Source: Ectobius pallidus | Lineage: Eukaryota; Arthropoda; Insecta; Blattodea; Ectobiidae | Assembly: GCA_964059195.1 (NCBI GenBank) | Contig: CAXKWD010000001.1 | Coordinates: 156,538,532-156,602,531, forward strand | Length of the DNA stretch: 64,000 bases | Reading direction: 5' to 3' | Shown: positions 1 through 12,369 of the stretch, in pieces | How positions within the stretch are numbered: position 1 is the stretch's first letter | Layout of the letters: each line of letters starts with the position of its first letter | Translations under genes and position numbers: made by a program | Notes under the pieces: generated by a model | Database searches by the model: none | Seen by the model: the letters and a program-made list of their open reading frames with translations, nothing else | Told to the model about the DNA's origin: nothing

Positions 1-596
1 CACTTACCACTATTTTGTTCTGACAGGTTTCAACTTATCAATAGCCATGTTGTTAATTATTACTATTAAGTTATATATTAATTTATTAATAACATTTTTC
101 TCTTAATAGTCCAACCACTCTAAGAACAAAAACCATTATGTCTATTTAAGTCTTAGGTCATAGCTTATGAATAACATTCTTCAAGTCAGACAGACATACT
201 GTCTCACTCTTTTGTCACATAAGAAACATGGTTTTTGTTTAGGCTACTTAAAGTTTGGTTCTTAGAGCAGACAGACTACAGATACATAGGTCATAGGCAA
301 CTGGTAAGTTTACTGACCCTTTATTAGCCATCCTTTGTTTCCTCGGCAATATGGTAAATGGGGTTTTAATGAACATGAATGAAGGAGCTTTAGCCTAACC
401 AACATTACGTTATGTAATGTACCGTACTGGTACTGAATTATTAGAAAGATGTTAAATTGTCTAAGAGTTCCGTTAGGATTTACAAGTTGACACTTCAAGT
501 TTCGGATTCACTTGAATTTTGTTACTTTAACTTGTACATAATGGCAGGTAGTTTCTAGGTTTTGGGGGTTTGTGAGATGTAGCTAGAGATTAATTA

Positions 597-985
597 GTGA
601 CAGGTAGCTTGAGGTTTGTGACAGGTAGCTCGAGGTTTGTGACAGAAAGCATGAGATTAGTGGCATGGTCATAGCATTCGTATCTCCAGTAATCTGTAAG
701 TGTATAAGGGTTTAAGGTGGAATATTTATCACGTGCAAAATAGTCGCCCTTATAGGAAAATGAAGTTTTTAAACATCAAGGTTTGTTACTAGTAGCACAA
801 GGATAGTGGCAGGTAGCATGAGGTTAGTGAAAGGGTAGCACAAAACAAGTAGGCCTAACAGTTAGGTAGCACAAGATTAGTGACAAGAAGGTACCATGAG
901 GTTAGTGACACATAATACGAGGTTAGTGACAGGTAGCAAGTATCTCAATGAGGTTTGCGGCAGTATGAGTAGTATGAGGTTACAG
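597..985. repeat. Degenerate tandem repeat, about 20-bp unit
   Basis: A unit close to GTGACAGGTAGCATGAGGTT recurs in two clusters, around 597-660 and 800-985, with point changes and small indels. No coding potential is visible. Old minisatellite-like sequence. Confidence 0.65.
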
Positions 986-1091
986 TAGTTACGTTACGTT
1001 CATGTTTATATTATATTTAAGACCTATAACGACAGAGTTAGAAGCAAGTCAAGGATCTTTCTGTTATGTATAACATAGGTTGGCAACAATC

Positions 1092-1216
1092 AGTCATAGG
1101 AGAGAGGTTCCATCCCTCGCTGTGAATTGAACTCCGGCTTAGCTCAGTTGGTAGAGCATTGGCGCGAATAGCCAAAGGTCCTGGGTTCAAGTCCCAGTGT
1201 CGGAGGAATTTTCCTC
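1092..1216 (+). repeat. tRNA-derived SINE, family 1 copy a
   Basis: The sequence from 1132 to 1206 folds like a tRNA: a 7-bp acceptor stem with one G-T pair, an A box (TAGCTCAGTTGG), a 5-bp anticodon stem and a B box (GGTTCAAGTCC). A functional tRNA is unlikely: position 33 is C rather than T, there is a conserved 5' leader (ATAGGAGAGAGGTTCCATC), and diverged copies sit at 38.1 kb and 49.3 kb. Confidence 0.75.
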
Positions 1217-1959
1217 CTATAATATTATCAAGCATTCATGTGTTCAATCCCCTAGTGCAAGTAGGATGGACAATGTCGTTCCTGTACTATGCATAGTGAA
1301 TGAGTGGAGTACAAAGTAGTGCAACTTCATTTTCTCAATTGTTAAAGAGTAAGATGCAATTTTTTAAGGATTATTATTATTCCGGACTTAGGTTATAACT
1401 ACACATCAGTGATGTTAATTTTGAAGGGCAAAAGAATCTTAAGTTACTTAAAATGTAAATTTGTTCTTCCTACCCTGTAAAGACCTAGTTTTTAATAATT
1501 AAGTTATTATTTGGGATTTAAATTTATGTTTTCATTTTATTTCATTTTCATATTAAATCTTTGTAAAACTATTGTGTAAACCATCTTTAATAAAGATAGG
1601 GTAAAATTACAAAACCCCTTCTTTCCTTACTGTCATAATATAGGCCATCAAGAACAGGTGAATGAGAATCTGAATGAGAACCTCTGCACTTGTTTACATC
1701 ATGTACGCTGCTCGAGATAACATCTTCACTGTTACAGGTGTCATGTCATTAACAGTAATTCGTAGAGTTCATTTGTTGTCATTTATACATTACTTATTTC
1801 TCGTTAAATTACCTCAAGACAGCGTAAATGTTTTTCATTAAAGCAGGGAGATAAGGAGATCGAGCTATCATTTGTAATTGGTAATAGCTTAAACGTGGTT
1901 AAGTGATACTACTAGAAGGCTGTAAACTCAAGAACAGTAACTTTTACAGTATGACTCAC

Positions 1960-2050
1960 CAGCTGATTCTAAATCGATGGGAAAACCACAGCAGAACTTG
2001 AGAAAGCATAATCCCAAGTACAGCAGAACGAAGTGCCATACGTTTTCCAT
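1960..2050 (-). CDS. Probable first coding exon of a secreted protein; gene runs off the left edge
   Basis: On the minus strand an ATG at 2050 opens 30 codons starting MENVWHFVLLYLGLCFLKFC and ending in a FPIDLESA stretch. It then meets a strong splice donor, G|GTGAGT. A short polar start, a hydrophobic core of about 15 residues and small or cysteine residues before FPID fit an N-terminal signal peptide, so the product would be secreted or membrane-bound. The exon ends in phase 1. I could not find a convincing second exon between 1959 and 1, so the rest probably lies outside. The family cannot be named from 30 residues. It could be chance, since signal-like ORFs with a donor do occur in AT-rich DNA. 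Confidence 0.42.
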
Positions 2051-3595
2051 AATCCTGGGTCTGTTCACAATATTTCACTAGTATGCGAATTCATTACAGC
2101 AAATTGGTGCCAAAATCAAATATCACCTGAACATGGAAGGAAACTGTCTTGGCGAACACTTTAGCTTGCAAATTTTCATCGATCGTGCGATGTAAGCTCA
2201 TTGGTCTCACTACAAAAACAACACACTATCAAACTTCACACACAAAGTAATAGACATTTCATTTTCAAATCACACGATTTACAACGTCTGCTCAAGAATA
2301 ATTACATAAAACGACCACGAACTTTAACGTCAACCTTTACAGACTTTGCCATATTGAAAAGTGTGGCACTGCCGCGCGATCTACCGACGGATATTCAGAC
2401 TATTACAACCTCTATTGCAGAGACTCCTATGGTAAAAAGGATTAAAGACTTGATTTTTTTTTTTTTTTTTGTAATGGGGAGCGCCAGCTATAAAAAATAT
2501 AGTCGCAATGCTTCAAACGGGGCGGGATGAAACAATAGAAATATAGAATTTCTCATGCCCTTTAAAATTTTCTCCCATTGTTCCAGTTCGAGAAATTAGT
2601 TTCAGCAAAAGTAATTTCCAATTTTTGAAGATTATGATTTTCTTTGAATATTTGTTTGCAAGTTCTACTGAAATTCACATCTTTTACCTTATTGTAATCA
2701 ATCTATGGGAACTGTTGGCTCCAAAATGCTAATAAATGCAACCATTTTTCCCTGCAACTTTTTTTTTGTGTGTAAAGTCATTAAAATCAGTCTCCCCCCC
2801 CCCCACAACAACACTATCACGACACCATTATAACCACATCTATGTTCAGTATCTCCAGGACCTGGTGCACTAGCACTTTTCTTCCTAGTCACAAATTAAC
2901 TTAACTAACAGTCTATCTGACCATTTCCCATTTTGATATTTTTAAATTGCTGACCATGGAAGTTATAAATAAAAACCTCAATTTACAAGATTCTAAAACT
3001 TACTCCGGTATTAAATCCATAGTGTGTTTAATTTGGAAGTTGAACTATTCTGTACTGTGCTTACCGAGGAAATCCTAATTTCCAGACCACAATAAGCAAT
3101 GGTCACACAAACGTTACATTGCCCTATTTTTAAATAGATTGTTCATTGTTATTTTTTAATTACTATGATTGAAGACAGGCATCAAGCTTACAGCCTGTGT
3201 CAATTGAACGCCTCCCCCATTTTCTAACAGAGTCAATTCAGCAAAAGGTTACAAAGGCATAAAATTTATTTAAATTTCAAATATCATCAACACAGTGATC
3301 CAGTAATACATGCAATAACAAATCATTCTTTGTACAACAATAGCTGACATATCACAGTGTTCATGTGATCCATGTCTCCATGCAGGGGAGCATAGTCATG
3401 ATAAGAACAGGCATATTCCTGAAATTCTTCCTTTAATTTCAAGCCCTAATTTGAAAACTTCTGCATTAATTAATTAAATATTGTGAAGAAATAATGTAAT
3501 TTTTTCTTACCACACATTACTCTAGGTTTCTAATTCTAGCTCTAGTCTTCAATAAATTGTAGTAAAATCAAGAATTGTTTGTGTGTATGTATATG
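2051..3595. other. Non-coding stretch with homopolymer runs
   Basis: Contains a T run at about 2454-2471 and a C run at 2802-2812. The ORFs here are short and low in complexity. The first few hundred bases would be the 5' UTR and promoter of the putative gene at 2050-1960 if that gene is real; no core promoter motif stands out. Confidence 0.4.
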
Positions 3596-3597
3596 TA

Positions 3598-3879
3598 CAG
3601 TGGTATTAATCAGACATGGCAGTCCAAGCATGGATGCGCAGTAGATGCAGACGAGTTCAATAAACATTCCAACTGCATGGAGGGGTGTATGGGTCAGTTG
3701 TGTCGTTGCTTTCAGTGCAGTAAGATCATATAAATGCAGTTAAGAAACAAGAGACCGTGTTACAATAGCTTCTCCTCTCTCGCTAGTGCAGTTCAACATT
3801 ATTACCCCTCCCCATGAATCCTCCTACATGCGTCACCTCTCTCATGCGCATCTGGCTGCCCCTCTGTTTAATACCACTG
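3598..3879. mobile_element. MITE, 282 bp, TA target site
   Basis: Bounded by perfect 12-bp inverted ends, CAGTGGTATTAA and TTAATACCACTG, with further inner similarity (GCAGTCC... against ...GGCTGCC). Flanked by TA on both sides, the target site of Tc1/mariner-type transposases. Non-coding. Confidence 0.8.
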
Positions 3880-4149
3880 TATGTTTATTTGGTTTGTAGG
3901 CATTTGTCTCACTCCAACATAACAGCATGATGATGAAGCCATGTATATTGTATCCCTAAGTGAATAAATACTATTATTATGTAAATAACTAGGCAGAACA
4001 ATTCTTAAAGAATGTGTGCATACATAGGGATATAGGAATGTTGTGGGGGGTGCAGAAAGTACCTTGCAACTCGCAAGTAATGGTATAGTGGTGTAGTTTA
4101 TAGGTTTTTATTTGTTGCAGCAGCAACAATGATCTCTCTGTGGTGCTGT

Positions 4150-4824
4150 AGTGTGTCTCACGTAAGAGTTGACCAATCGTGCTGGTTTCTTCATCGCGGC
4201 AGCCGCAGCTCTAACTCCTGAGCGATCAGATGAAGTATCTACACAAATAAAGCCAGTGTAATGATTCAGGTTCTCACGATTATAGTTAAAATTACAATGG
4301 AATTAAACCATGTATCTCATCACATGAGATGTTGGAAATGTCCTCCTCTTGCACCCACACAACACTGGCTCCTTTTTAGGAAATTTTCTTTCAAGCACAT
4401 AAGTTCAGCTTCCGAGATAGAGTTAATTTCTCATGTGATATTGTCTTTAAATTCTTCTAACAGTATATGACTATTATTTATGGGGGAAATTGAAAAATAA
4501 AGTGTATAGGTCAAACCCACTTACATTAAAAGAACTTAAAGACAATATCACAAGAGAAATTAATTCTATCTCGGAAGTTGAACTTATGCACATGAAAGAA
4601 AATTTTATAAAAAGGAGTCAGAGGAGGACATTTCCAACATCTCTCGTGATGAGGTACGTGGTTAATTTCATTGTAATTTTAACTGTAATCGTGAGAACCT
4701 GAATCATTACACTGTTAGCAGATTTATTTGAGTGTATATTTCACCCGACTGCTCGGGAGTTAGAGCTGCGGCTGCCGCAATGCAGGAACCCGCACGATTG
4801 GTCAACTCTTACGTGAGACACACT
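4150..4824. mobile_element. Foldback element carrying a Tc1/mariner-type transposase tail
   Basis: Two arms of about 300 bp (about 4150-4452 and 4525-4824) are inverted copies of each other around a loop of about 70 bp. The arms begin at AGTGTGTCTCACG and its complement. The right arm reads on the plus strand as a transposase C-terminus of the type K.KVY...P.T..ELK..I..EI..I....L; the left arm holds the same piece on the minus strand. An element end was evidently duplicated in inverted orientation. Confidence 0.75.
4490..4620 (+). pseudogene. Tc1/mariner-like transposase C-terminal remnant
   Basis: About 43 residues (KNKVYRSNPLTLKELKDNIT and the following helix ending ENFIKR) resemble the last helices of DDE-type transposases of the Tc1/mariner superfamily. 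No DDE catalytic residues are present in this piece. It lies inside the right arm of the foldback at 4150-4824, and a mirrored copy lies in the left arm. Not functional. Confidence 0.5.
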
Positions 4825-4972
4825 GTAGTTGTGATTGGCAAAATAATTCTAGTCATCTAGTTCACAACTTCGCTTTGACTATATATTATTTACCTACAAA
4901 ATAATGACCTGCCTCATCTACCGTAGGCAGATGGCAGGATTTGGAGGCACGTGGTCAGTATGCCGACACCCA

Positions 4973-5162
4973 CAGCCATTAATGATGGTCTCCGTGACCG
5001 GAGTCGCTACTTCTCTATCAGTTAGAATATTAGTTTGAATCATGAGACTGAGCACACCCCGTTCCAGACCTGCCTACCGCAGAAAAATCCAAGAAGGTAC
5101 CGGGGATCAAACCCAGGCAGATCTGTAGCCAGCATCGCTAACCACTCGATCATGCAGATGGT
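4973..5162 (-). repeat. tRNA-derived SINE, family 2 copy a
   Basis: Reverse-strand copy of the element at 43548-43735. The B-box-like part (GGTTTGATCCCCGG type) lies at about 5100-5115 and the A-box side near 5145. The body shares CCATTAATGATGGT and the CCGTTCCAGACCT region with the other copy. Confidence 0.7.
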
Positions 5163-5239
5163 CATTAATTACTGGTTAGTTATCTGTCAGGGGATCATAC
5201 AAGGCAAATTATTACTAAAGAAACGGACTTTATACTAAC

Positions 5240-7325
5240 ACTATAATTTATTAAAAATCCAAAGTTCTTATATACGATACATACATAAAGAATATTAGAT
5301 CACTTGATTTTTAAACCCTCAATATAATGATGAAAGTGATCTTGGATACAACATTGTGTATTTGTGATAAAAAGAGTTGAAATCAAGCATAAAAGAAGAA
5401 ACTTTAACATAGAAATCCAATTTCTTTCAGAAAAATATGTTTGTATTTTCACCCATTTCAACAAAAATGCTTTATTTAATAAAACTGATGGAGGAGGGAA
5501 GCTTAAAAATGCTTGACCCTACACCATTTCTGAAGCACATTCATGATAACCTGAGTACTGGATTGGCATTAATTACAAAACGCAGTCACAGAAATATTAC
5601 TCATAACAATAAGTGATCAGTTAGAAAAACATAACACATTTGAAACTAATACATCACTTATTACGGCTCAGAAAGGTCAAAAAGGGGAGCCATGATTCCC
5701 AAAATATTCAAAAAGTAAGGGAAGATGAATATTACTTTCTGCTCTGTTCTATTTTTATTTACAGTATCAGTTCATTGTTATGGATTCCATGATAATAGAT
5801 CGTGAAATCAGCTTCGCAATTTCATTTTCAATTGTACTTAAGCTGATAATGTTGTTCTATGCAGAACTCTGATTTCTAAAAAAATGCAATGTTCATAAAA
5901 TGAAGAAGATAAAAGCAAAAACACCTACGTAGACTATTTTCATACAAGCATCTTACTGTAAAAATATCTGGTAACTAAACAGTTCACATCTGAGTTACTG
6001 CAGTTAAAATGAATACTTTCAAGTCATATCAACATCTTATAGCCTACATATCTAAATAAATGCAACAATACTTTTAATTATGGGTGCCTTATAGCTATCA
6101 CAAAATTATAAACATCTATGGCACACTCATTGGAAATTCAGTTTTGATTTCTCATTTGAATATTTAATCTCAAAAGACTGTATAAAGTTGAACAAACACA
6201 ATAGTGTAGATAAAAATTGTTCCTTGTAATTTTTACACTGGTCTACATAAATTATATGGTAGATACCATTACAATAAAGATTGGACTGTAATCCGACTAA
6301 ATTCATCAGGAAAACATTGTGAAGTGTCAATAATATTCATTAAACTTTAAGGCATTCAACTTCAGATAGTTAAAAAGAGCCTTTGAAACATGTTACAATT
6401 TGTTAAGTTTTTACTTACAATAATTATGTGAAGTTGAATGTCTTAAAGTTTACTGCATAAAATTGAACTGCAATGTTTGAATGTGACCCCTAAAAAATTG
6501 GTTTCATGAATACTCTGTACAATCTATTTTGGTGAGAAAGTTTAATTTTGTAGGAAGTATATTCCATGGTCTAGTAATCTTCCAAACTAAAGCTTTGGTT
6601 ACAAATAGCCTTTGATAGGCATTTTATTCTCTACCACTGAAAAATTTCCACTGAAGACTTTTTTCATGTAAAGTGCATGTAATTCATATCTTTTCCTGAA
6701 CTCCAGTTAAAATGCTCGTTTATCTGGGACATGTGTAAAACCAATTTTTCTCCAAGAAATAAAGCAAGTCTCTAGTCTTGTAGGATTGAAAAGACATAAA
6801 GAAAGTATACCTAAGTTGTAGGCATATTCTAAGAAGAAAAGCGGAACTGCTCGACAACACCCAAACTAGTGAACAATAAGATATGCTTGATAATCAAATT
6901 ATTCTTGTATGACCAATTACAATCAAGAGGTCAATGCTGCCACACTTAGCCACAAATTTGCTATTAATTATCAAACAGTATGCAAATGACATATAATGTA
7001 TGCATATTTTATGTAAACTTTGTGGTATATAACATTTTTAAGCAGGCTAAATTGTGTTTACATTGAACCAAGTTGTTTCTATTTTACAGTTTATTAAAAA
7101 TATATATATTATTTCTTTAATTTGCAAGAGATATTACATGCAATTTTCAAGAATCAGAAAATAATTTTGAAATGAAGAAAATCATTGTACCATTAATCTT
7201 CATCAATAAAACTTGAAAAATAAAAATATTTGTTCTTCCTTGATTTATTTAAAATTCTTTACCTAAGGCCTTTTGAAGTATATGGACCCTCTTCAGGCAA
7301 TCTGCAATCTACCAAGATGTGCTTC
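5240..7325. other. AT-rich non-coding stretch
   Basis: No recognisable gene or repeat boundary. ORFs are under 70 codons with AT-biased, gene-unlike composition. It lies downstream of PGAP1. Confidence 0.4.
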
Positions 7326-7329
7326 CTGA

Positions 7330-7862
7330 TCCATAATAAAGCTAGCTAGTTACTCGTCCTTCATAGGGATGAAAAAGTATTTTGCCTTACACGAGAAAAA
7401 TCATAAGGAAGTAACTGTACTCCATTATTTTAGTGAACCTGACATTTTTTCCGGAGTTTGAGAATGATGCATGTTTGTATTTGAATCCATATGAACCAGT
7501 TTCTCTGTTTATTTCAATATTTCAATATTTGTATTATTGCAGTATTATTTCAATATTTTAATCTATTTGTATATGAATATAGTAAAATATTTTATCAAAA
7601 GCCAGAGCAATGTCGTCTGTGTGAGATAATGCCCGGCAACAGAGATTAAAATTAGATGATGGAAGATATATTGCCCAATACTCTAACGAGACACTGGAAG
7701 AATGTTAGGTTTTGATGGAGTTAAATACAGACAGGTATCATTCTCAAACTCTTGAAGAATGTCAAGCACTTTAAAAAGTACTGGTACAATTACTTCCTTG
7801 TGATTTTTCTCAGGTAGGACTAAAAACCATGCAAAATATTTTTATCCAGTACGATGGACATG
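7330..7862. mobile_element. Non-autonomous TIR element, about 530 bp (copy 1)
   Basis: The left end (GTTACTCGTCCTTCATAGGG...) and the reverse complement of the right end (GGTTACATGTCCATCGTACT...) align over about 85 bp. An inner pair (GAGTTTGAGAATGATGC and ATCATTCTCAAACTC) is also inverted. A related, shorter copy sits at 35570-35880. No coding capacity. Confidence 0.6.
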
Positions 7863-7973
7863 TAACCAGCCAGTCAATAATAATAAAAACACACGAGCTG
7901 ATAATTAATCTTTGTAAATTGTAGATAGCCTGAGATGATGCACTTACACTGAAAGGCCGAGGCAAAATATATA

Positions 7974-7994
7974 TGTGTATATATATATATATAA
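7974..7994. repeat. TA-rich microsatellite
   Basis: A short alternating TA/TG tract. It only creates spurious small ORFs. Confidence 0.7.
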
Positions 7995-8815
7995 TTTACT
8001 AAAACATCCTGCATATGGAGGTGGCCCAGATAAAGTATATCTTCCAAAATAAAATACATAATGTGAAAAGCATAACACATCAAGAAGATAAATACAAAAA
8101 TAAAACAGAAACAAAAATTAAATTCCTACAAATATTTGTTACTCTCTTGGACTCCTTTAGGTTTGTATGGCAAGGCTACTAAGAAAACCAGTACCTAGTC
8201 AAAGATTTCTATAGAACTTAAAAGAAAATCTGGCATAGTTTGCTTTGCTTAAAGCATTAAAAAATTACTCTGATGCAAGCAATAATAAAACCAATTCACT
8301 AAATTGATAAATGAAAGCAATATACCATAGTAAACAAGAAAGACTATTTTTGCATTTCAGTATCATCATTAAATTGAGAATGTCACACAAATCTCACTGA
8401 TTCTTTCATTCAAATACTAAAAATAACGTAAATTATACACATTATTATATGTTATATAAAACTAAGAAAATCTGGTTATAGTATTCCAGAAAAGCTACAA
8501 GCAATAGTAACACAATTAAAAAACAAAACATATAAATTCGGAAAAGTATTAGAACATGAATGTCCCATGAATACATCTATAAAAAAATAACATTTCAAAT
8601 AATCAATAAGTAAACGAAAAAATTACACAAAAACGAGAAATCTTCTAAATAATGTTATATATTGTGACAATCTGAAATAGAAGTTACCAGAATTTTGTTA
8701 TCAAAATTTTTTTATGATAACATTTCTTGAGTAGATATTTTGTAAAATACGTTAGTTTATACTACATCTTATATTATCATGTTTTAACATCCTCATTTTT
8801 AAGGAATAAAATTTC

Positions 8816-9075
8816 CGAGAGAGAACGGAGGGACAGGTAGTAAGCCCATCGCCTCTCAACCTTCTCGGAAACTAAGGTATTACTTGGACGTGAAAGGGCC
8901 AAGGAAATTTGTCCAGAGGCTCTAATTTAGGCTTGCAGTTCTTTTATGTGCTGTAAAGTCCCTCCGGAAGGACTCTGAGCCCAGGATTTTTATGTCTTGA
9001 AAAATCCATCGACCGTGGCCAGGTTTGATCCCGCAACCTTCGGATCTAGAGGCAGGCATGCTACCTCTAGACCAT
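8816..9075 (-). repeat. tRNA-derived SINE, family 3 copy a
   Basis: The reverse strand shows a tRNA-like head (GGTCTAGAGGTAGCATGCCT... with B box GGGATCAAACC) at about 9075-9005. The body that follows includes TTTTTCAAGACATAAAAATC and ends in the TAATACCTTAGTTTC region. A plus-strand copy lies at 34313-34550. The body is tRNA-unrelated, so this is a SINE rather than a tRNA gene. Confidence 0.8.
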
Positions 9076-9203
9076 CGACCATAGTTACCATAAGAACAAT
9101 TAAATAACTCTCTCTTCAAATATTTCAACATTAGAGAGGAAATTGCTCAATAACTAGAACAGTTAAACCTTATCAATTCATCATAGACATGTTGCATAAT
9201 ATA

Positions 9204-10132
9204 TGAGGGTTGGTCAATAAGTAAGGTCTCCAACACTCTAGCCCAAGCTTTAACGTCGGACGAGAGATTTTCCGCCACTGCCATGTCCCACTATCTCTCC
9301 TCTTTCAAATGAGCCATTGCTGAAGCCGCTGAACCTTTAAGTGTCCGAGCTAGAGCTGTTTGAAATGGATCTCCCGATTTCCGTCTCCGCCAAGTAATAA
9401 GTAAGGTCTTCAACACTCGAGCCCAAGATCACAACGTCGGACGAGAGAGTTGGTGCCACTGCCATGTCCCGTTATCTCCCCTCTTTCAAATGAGCCATTG
9501 CTGCAGCCGCTGAACCTTTTATTGTCTGAGATAGAGCTGTTTGAAATGGATCTCCCGATTTCCGTCCCCGCCAAGTGCGGCCTCCATGACCACACCTCGC
9601 ACAAACCTTATGGAACATCAATTTGTCACTCAAAATGGTCTGTATGGAACCTTTAGTAATGTCAGGAAGCAATAAACAAAGTTCATGGGTAGTTACGCGT
9701 CGATCTTGTCGCACCAATTCATCGACTTTTGCCACCATCTCATCTGTTGACGGCTGTTGTTGGTCTCCCACTTGTTCTTCATCATGAATATTTGTCCGGC
9801 CCTGTTTAAACTCACGAACCCATTTACGCACATTTTTTATGTCCATACATCCCTCTCCATAAATTTTGCAAAGCTGTCTGTGAATTTCAATCGGCGGAAC
9901 TTGTTTGCAGTAAGAAACCGTATGGCTTCACGTAGGCGCACTTGGCGGGGATGGAAATCGGGAGATCCATTTCAAACAGCTCTATATCGGACACTAAAAG
10001 GTTCAGGGGCTTCAGCAATGGCTCGTTTGAAAGAGGAGAGACAGCGGAACATGGCAGTGGTGCCAAATCTCTCGTCCGACGTTGTGAGCCTGGGCTAGAG
10101 TGTTGGAGACCTTACTTATTGACCAACCCTCG
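9204..10132. mobile_element. Deleted mariner element, 929 bp, TA target site
   Basis: Ends TGAGGGTTGGTCAATAAGTA and its complement (ending CCAACCCTCG) form an inverted repeat of about 40 bp with TA on each side (9202-9203, 10133-10134). The interior holds only the first part of a mariner transposase, on the minus strand. The left terminal region is present twice (9213-9390 and about 9398-9570), so the element carries an internal duplicate of its own end. Confidence 0.85.
9600..9912 (-). pseudogene. Mariner transposase, N-terminal helix-turn-helix fragment
   Basis: Minus-strand reading runs KQVPPIEIHRQLCKIYGEGC, then a VRKWVREFKQGR motif, then the EMVAKVDELVRQDRRVT helix region and LLPDITKGSIQTIL. 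These match the paired-type DNA-binding half of mariner transposases. The whole catalytic D,D34D domain is missing; past about 9600 the frame runs into duplicated terminal sequence. Non-functional. Confidence 0.8.
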
Positions 10133-10134
10133 TA

Positions 10135-10895
10135 ATAACTGATCCTGATCAACTTAACTTCTGCTTTTTAAAATTTTTTTTCTTTGTTTCACTGTCCTTT
10201 GTGTTGAAAACACGCTTGTTGAATTGCATTATTGATACAAAATGTGTTAAGATACTCTAAATTACATTTCTATAATACATAATATAATACATACATTTAC
10301 ATAATACGCATTATTTTGTTCTAGGTAAACTCCCTTTTAAAACCCCTATTTATACCATATTATTTATAAGAGCTGGAAAGCCTGTAACTGAAATACAATA
10401 TTATAAATAAAGTTAACTTTACTTTTCTGGAATAGTTTATAACTCAGATTTCAAACAAAAGAATTCAATAATACAAACCAAACGAAAAGAGATACAGTAT
10501 AACATTACATAACTTTCAATTCCTTCCAAGAATTTTTTATCTTTTAGAGCTGTCAACTGAAATGTACATGAAAGTTACACTTATCAGTTGCTACAGAACC
10601 TATAGTATGAAGAAAAATTATCTGTATCCAATTGTACTTAACAAAAAAAGTACCAATTGCCAATAGAAAATATAAAGAAAAATAATTAATTTTGAAGTAG
10701 AATAAAAGCTGAGGGCAGGGGCTCATAATTAATCGAATTCTGTAACATCTACACTATATTCTGTAGTATTGATAAGACAAAAGAGGTGACATGGAATTAA
10801 GAGGATTCCTAAAATTGCATGGATATTTAAGTGGTTGGTTGATGAAAGAATGGTGAATGGTTGAGATTGTATTTGAGTATTTGCCCATCTACTAA
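10135..10895. other. AT-rich non-coding stretch
   Basis: Nothing recognisable; no supported ORF. Confidence 0.4.
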
Positions 10896-10896
10896 T

Positions 10897-11808
10897 TCAA
10901 TTTAACAGACTATGCTTTAAATAAAAGAAGCAAAATAGAGCCGGGCCTACGTTATGAAGAATACAAAAATTATATTGGAACAATATTTTATATTTGAATT
11001 TTTTTTGGGATGTGACTTTCCCTTACTATTTACCTCCTTTTTACATGAAGGATTTTTTTGTGATATTCTGTAAATCTTGAACAATTGTTTAAATCACGTA
11101 TGAATACCTGAAACTTTTGTTTGGAACATTTTTTCATAAAATTCTGTGAAGTGTCATTATAAGCTACAGTATTTTTCAAATGAGAAGCAAATTCCTTCAC
11201 CGCCAATCACGTGTACGAGCTAATGAGGTGGCACTATCAGAAAGGGTCTTCCCTCCGTCTCGCCGTCTCTGATTGGACCGTGTATCTAAGCAGGAGAAGG
11301 AAGAAACGGATTGTCATCTGCAAAACACTGTAGTAATCTTTACTACAAACTGCTGCTTTTTTTTGAGTCCTCCTTTGCTTGTGAATATGTACTTTTTATG
11401 TAAGGTTGACAATTGAATGCAGATATCCTACAAACAGTCTTTTACTCTATGTGGGAGTGTGAAGCAAGAGAATCTTGGGAAAGATAAAGCCATATCATAT
11501 ATACACGTACCCTCCATTTATCAATATTTAGTCTTATATGAACTAGAAAAAAATTGTAAACCCAGAGGAGACCCTTTCTGATAGCTTATTCTAAGCAAAT
11601 ACTCTATATAGATTATCTTGCATATTCACATATGCAATCTATGTAAACTGGCTATGTTGTTTGCCTCAAAGACTAACATCTGTGGCAGAGTTGGAACTAT
11701 GTTGGCTGTAGCATCCATCAGACGAAACACAGAGGCTTTGTATTCTTCATAACATAGGCCCGGCTCTGTTTTGCTTCTTTTATTTAAAACATAGTCTGTT
11801 AAATTGAT
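10897..11808. mobile_element. TIR element of about 0.9 kb, non-coding
   Basis: The left arm (10897-10971, TCAATTTAACAGACTATG through the GAGCCGGGCCTA block) is the inverted copy of 11735-11808. Inner blocks, CTATCAGAAAGGGTCTTCC (near 11236) and GGAGACCCTTTCTGATAG (near 11565), are inverted as well, so the arms are long and interrupted. No transposase is visible. Confidence 0.7.
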
Positions 11809-11886
11809 AAGTAAGTAATGAGAATTATATAATTCTCTAATGGAGTATTTTGCTTGAATGGGTTACCACTTAAACATTCTACCTAA

Positions 11887-11912
11887 AAAAAATAAATAAT
11901 AATAATAATAAT
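11887..11912. repeat. (AAT)n microsatellite
   Basis: AATAATAATA tract after an A-rich run. Confidence 0.8.
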
Positions 11913-12369
11913 AGAAACTGAAAACAATGAGCGCTATTCAATAAAGAGCGGGACTAATTTTTTACTCAGGTACCCTTGAATGTTAACTTATTACTAATTT
12001 CTTTCCAGGTTATCAGCTAACTCATAATTTTAAACCAAGCTTTCGAACCATGTCTCTAAAGATGAACTAGAGTTTGAATGCTTGTGGGCCAACCTGCCTC
12101 TTCAGTCCTTTATGTCCTGGATGCATTTGTTCCAGGCCTGGTTGATGATGAAACCCCCATCTCTATTGATGGTGGCTTCCTCTAGCTTTATTTCTATTGA
12201 CTCTCTGATCAGTTGGTCCCAAAAGCATGCGTCTTGGCAAAAACTGCAGTGTTACTGAAGGTGATCTTATGGCCTGGTCCTGAGTTAATAGTGTGGTCCA
12301 TAACAGTTGTAATGTGGTTATTAAAAAATATAACATAAAGAACTTACAAGACAACCGTACGAGGTGTAA

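Noticed and set aside
1132..1206. Functional tRNA gene (GAA anticodon-like loop)
   Set aside because: C at position 33, a conserved SINE leader, and sibling copies at 38.1 and 49.3 kb; better read as a SINE.
9757..10142. Plus-strand ORFs with RRRTWRGWKSGDPFQTA-like sequence
   Set aside because: Terminal sequence of the mariner element read as protein; the same block appears on the other strand in mirror form.
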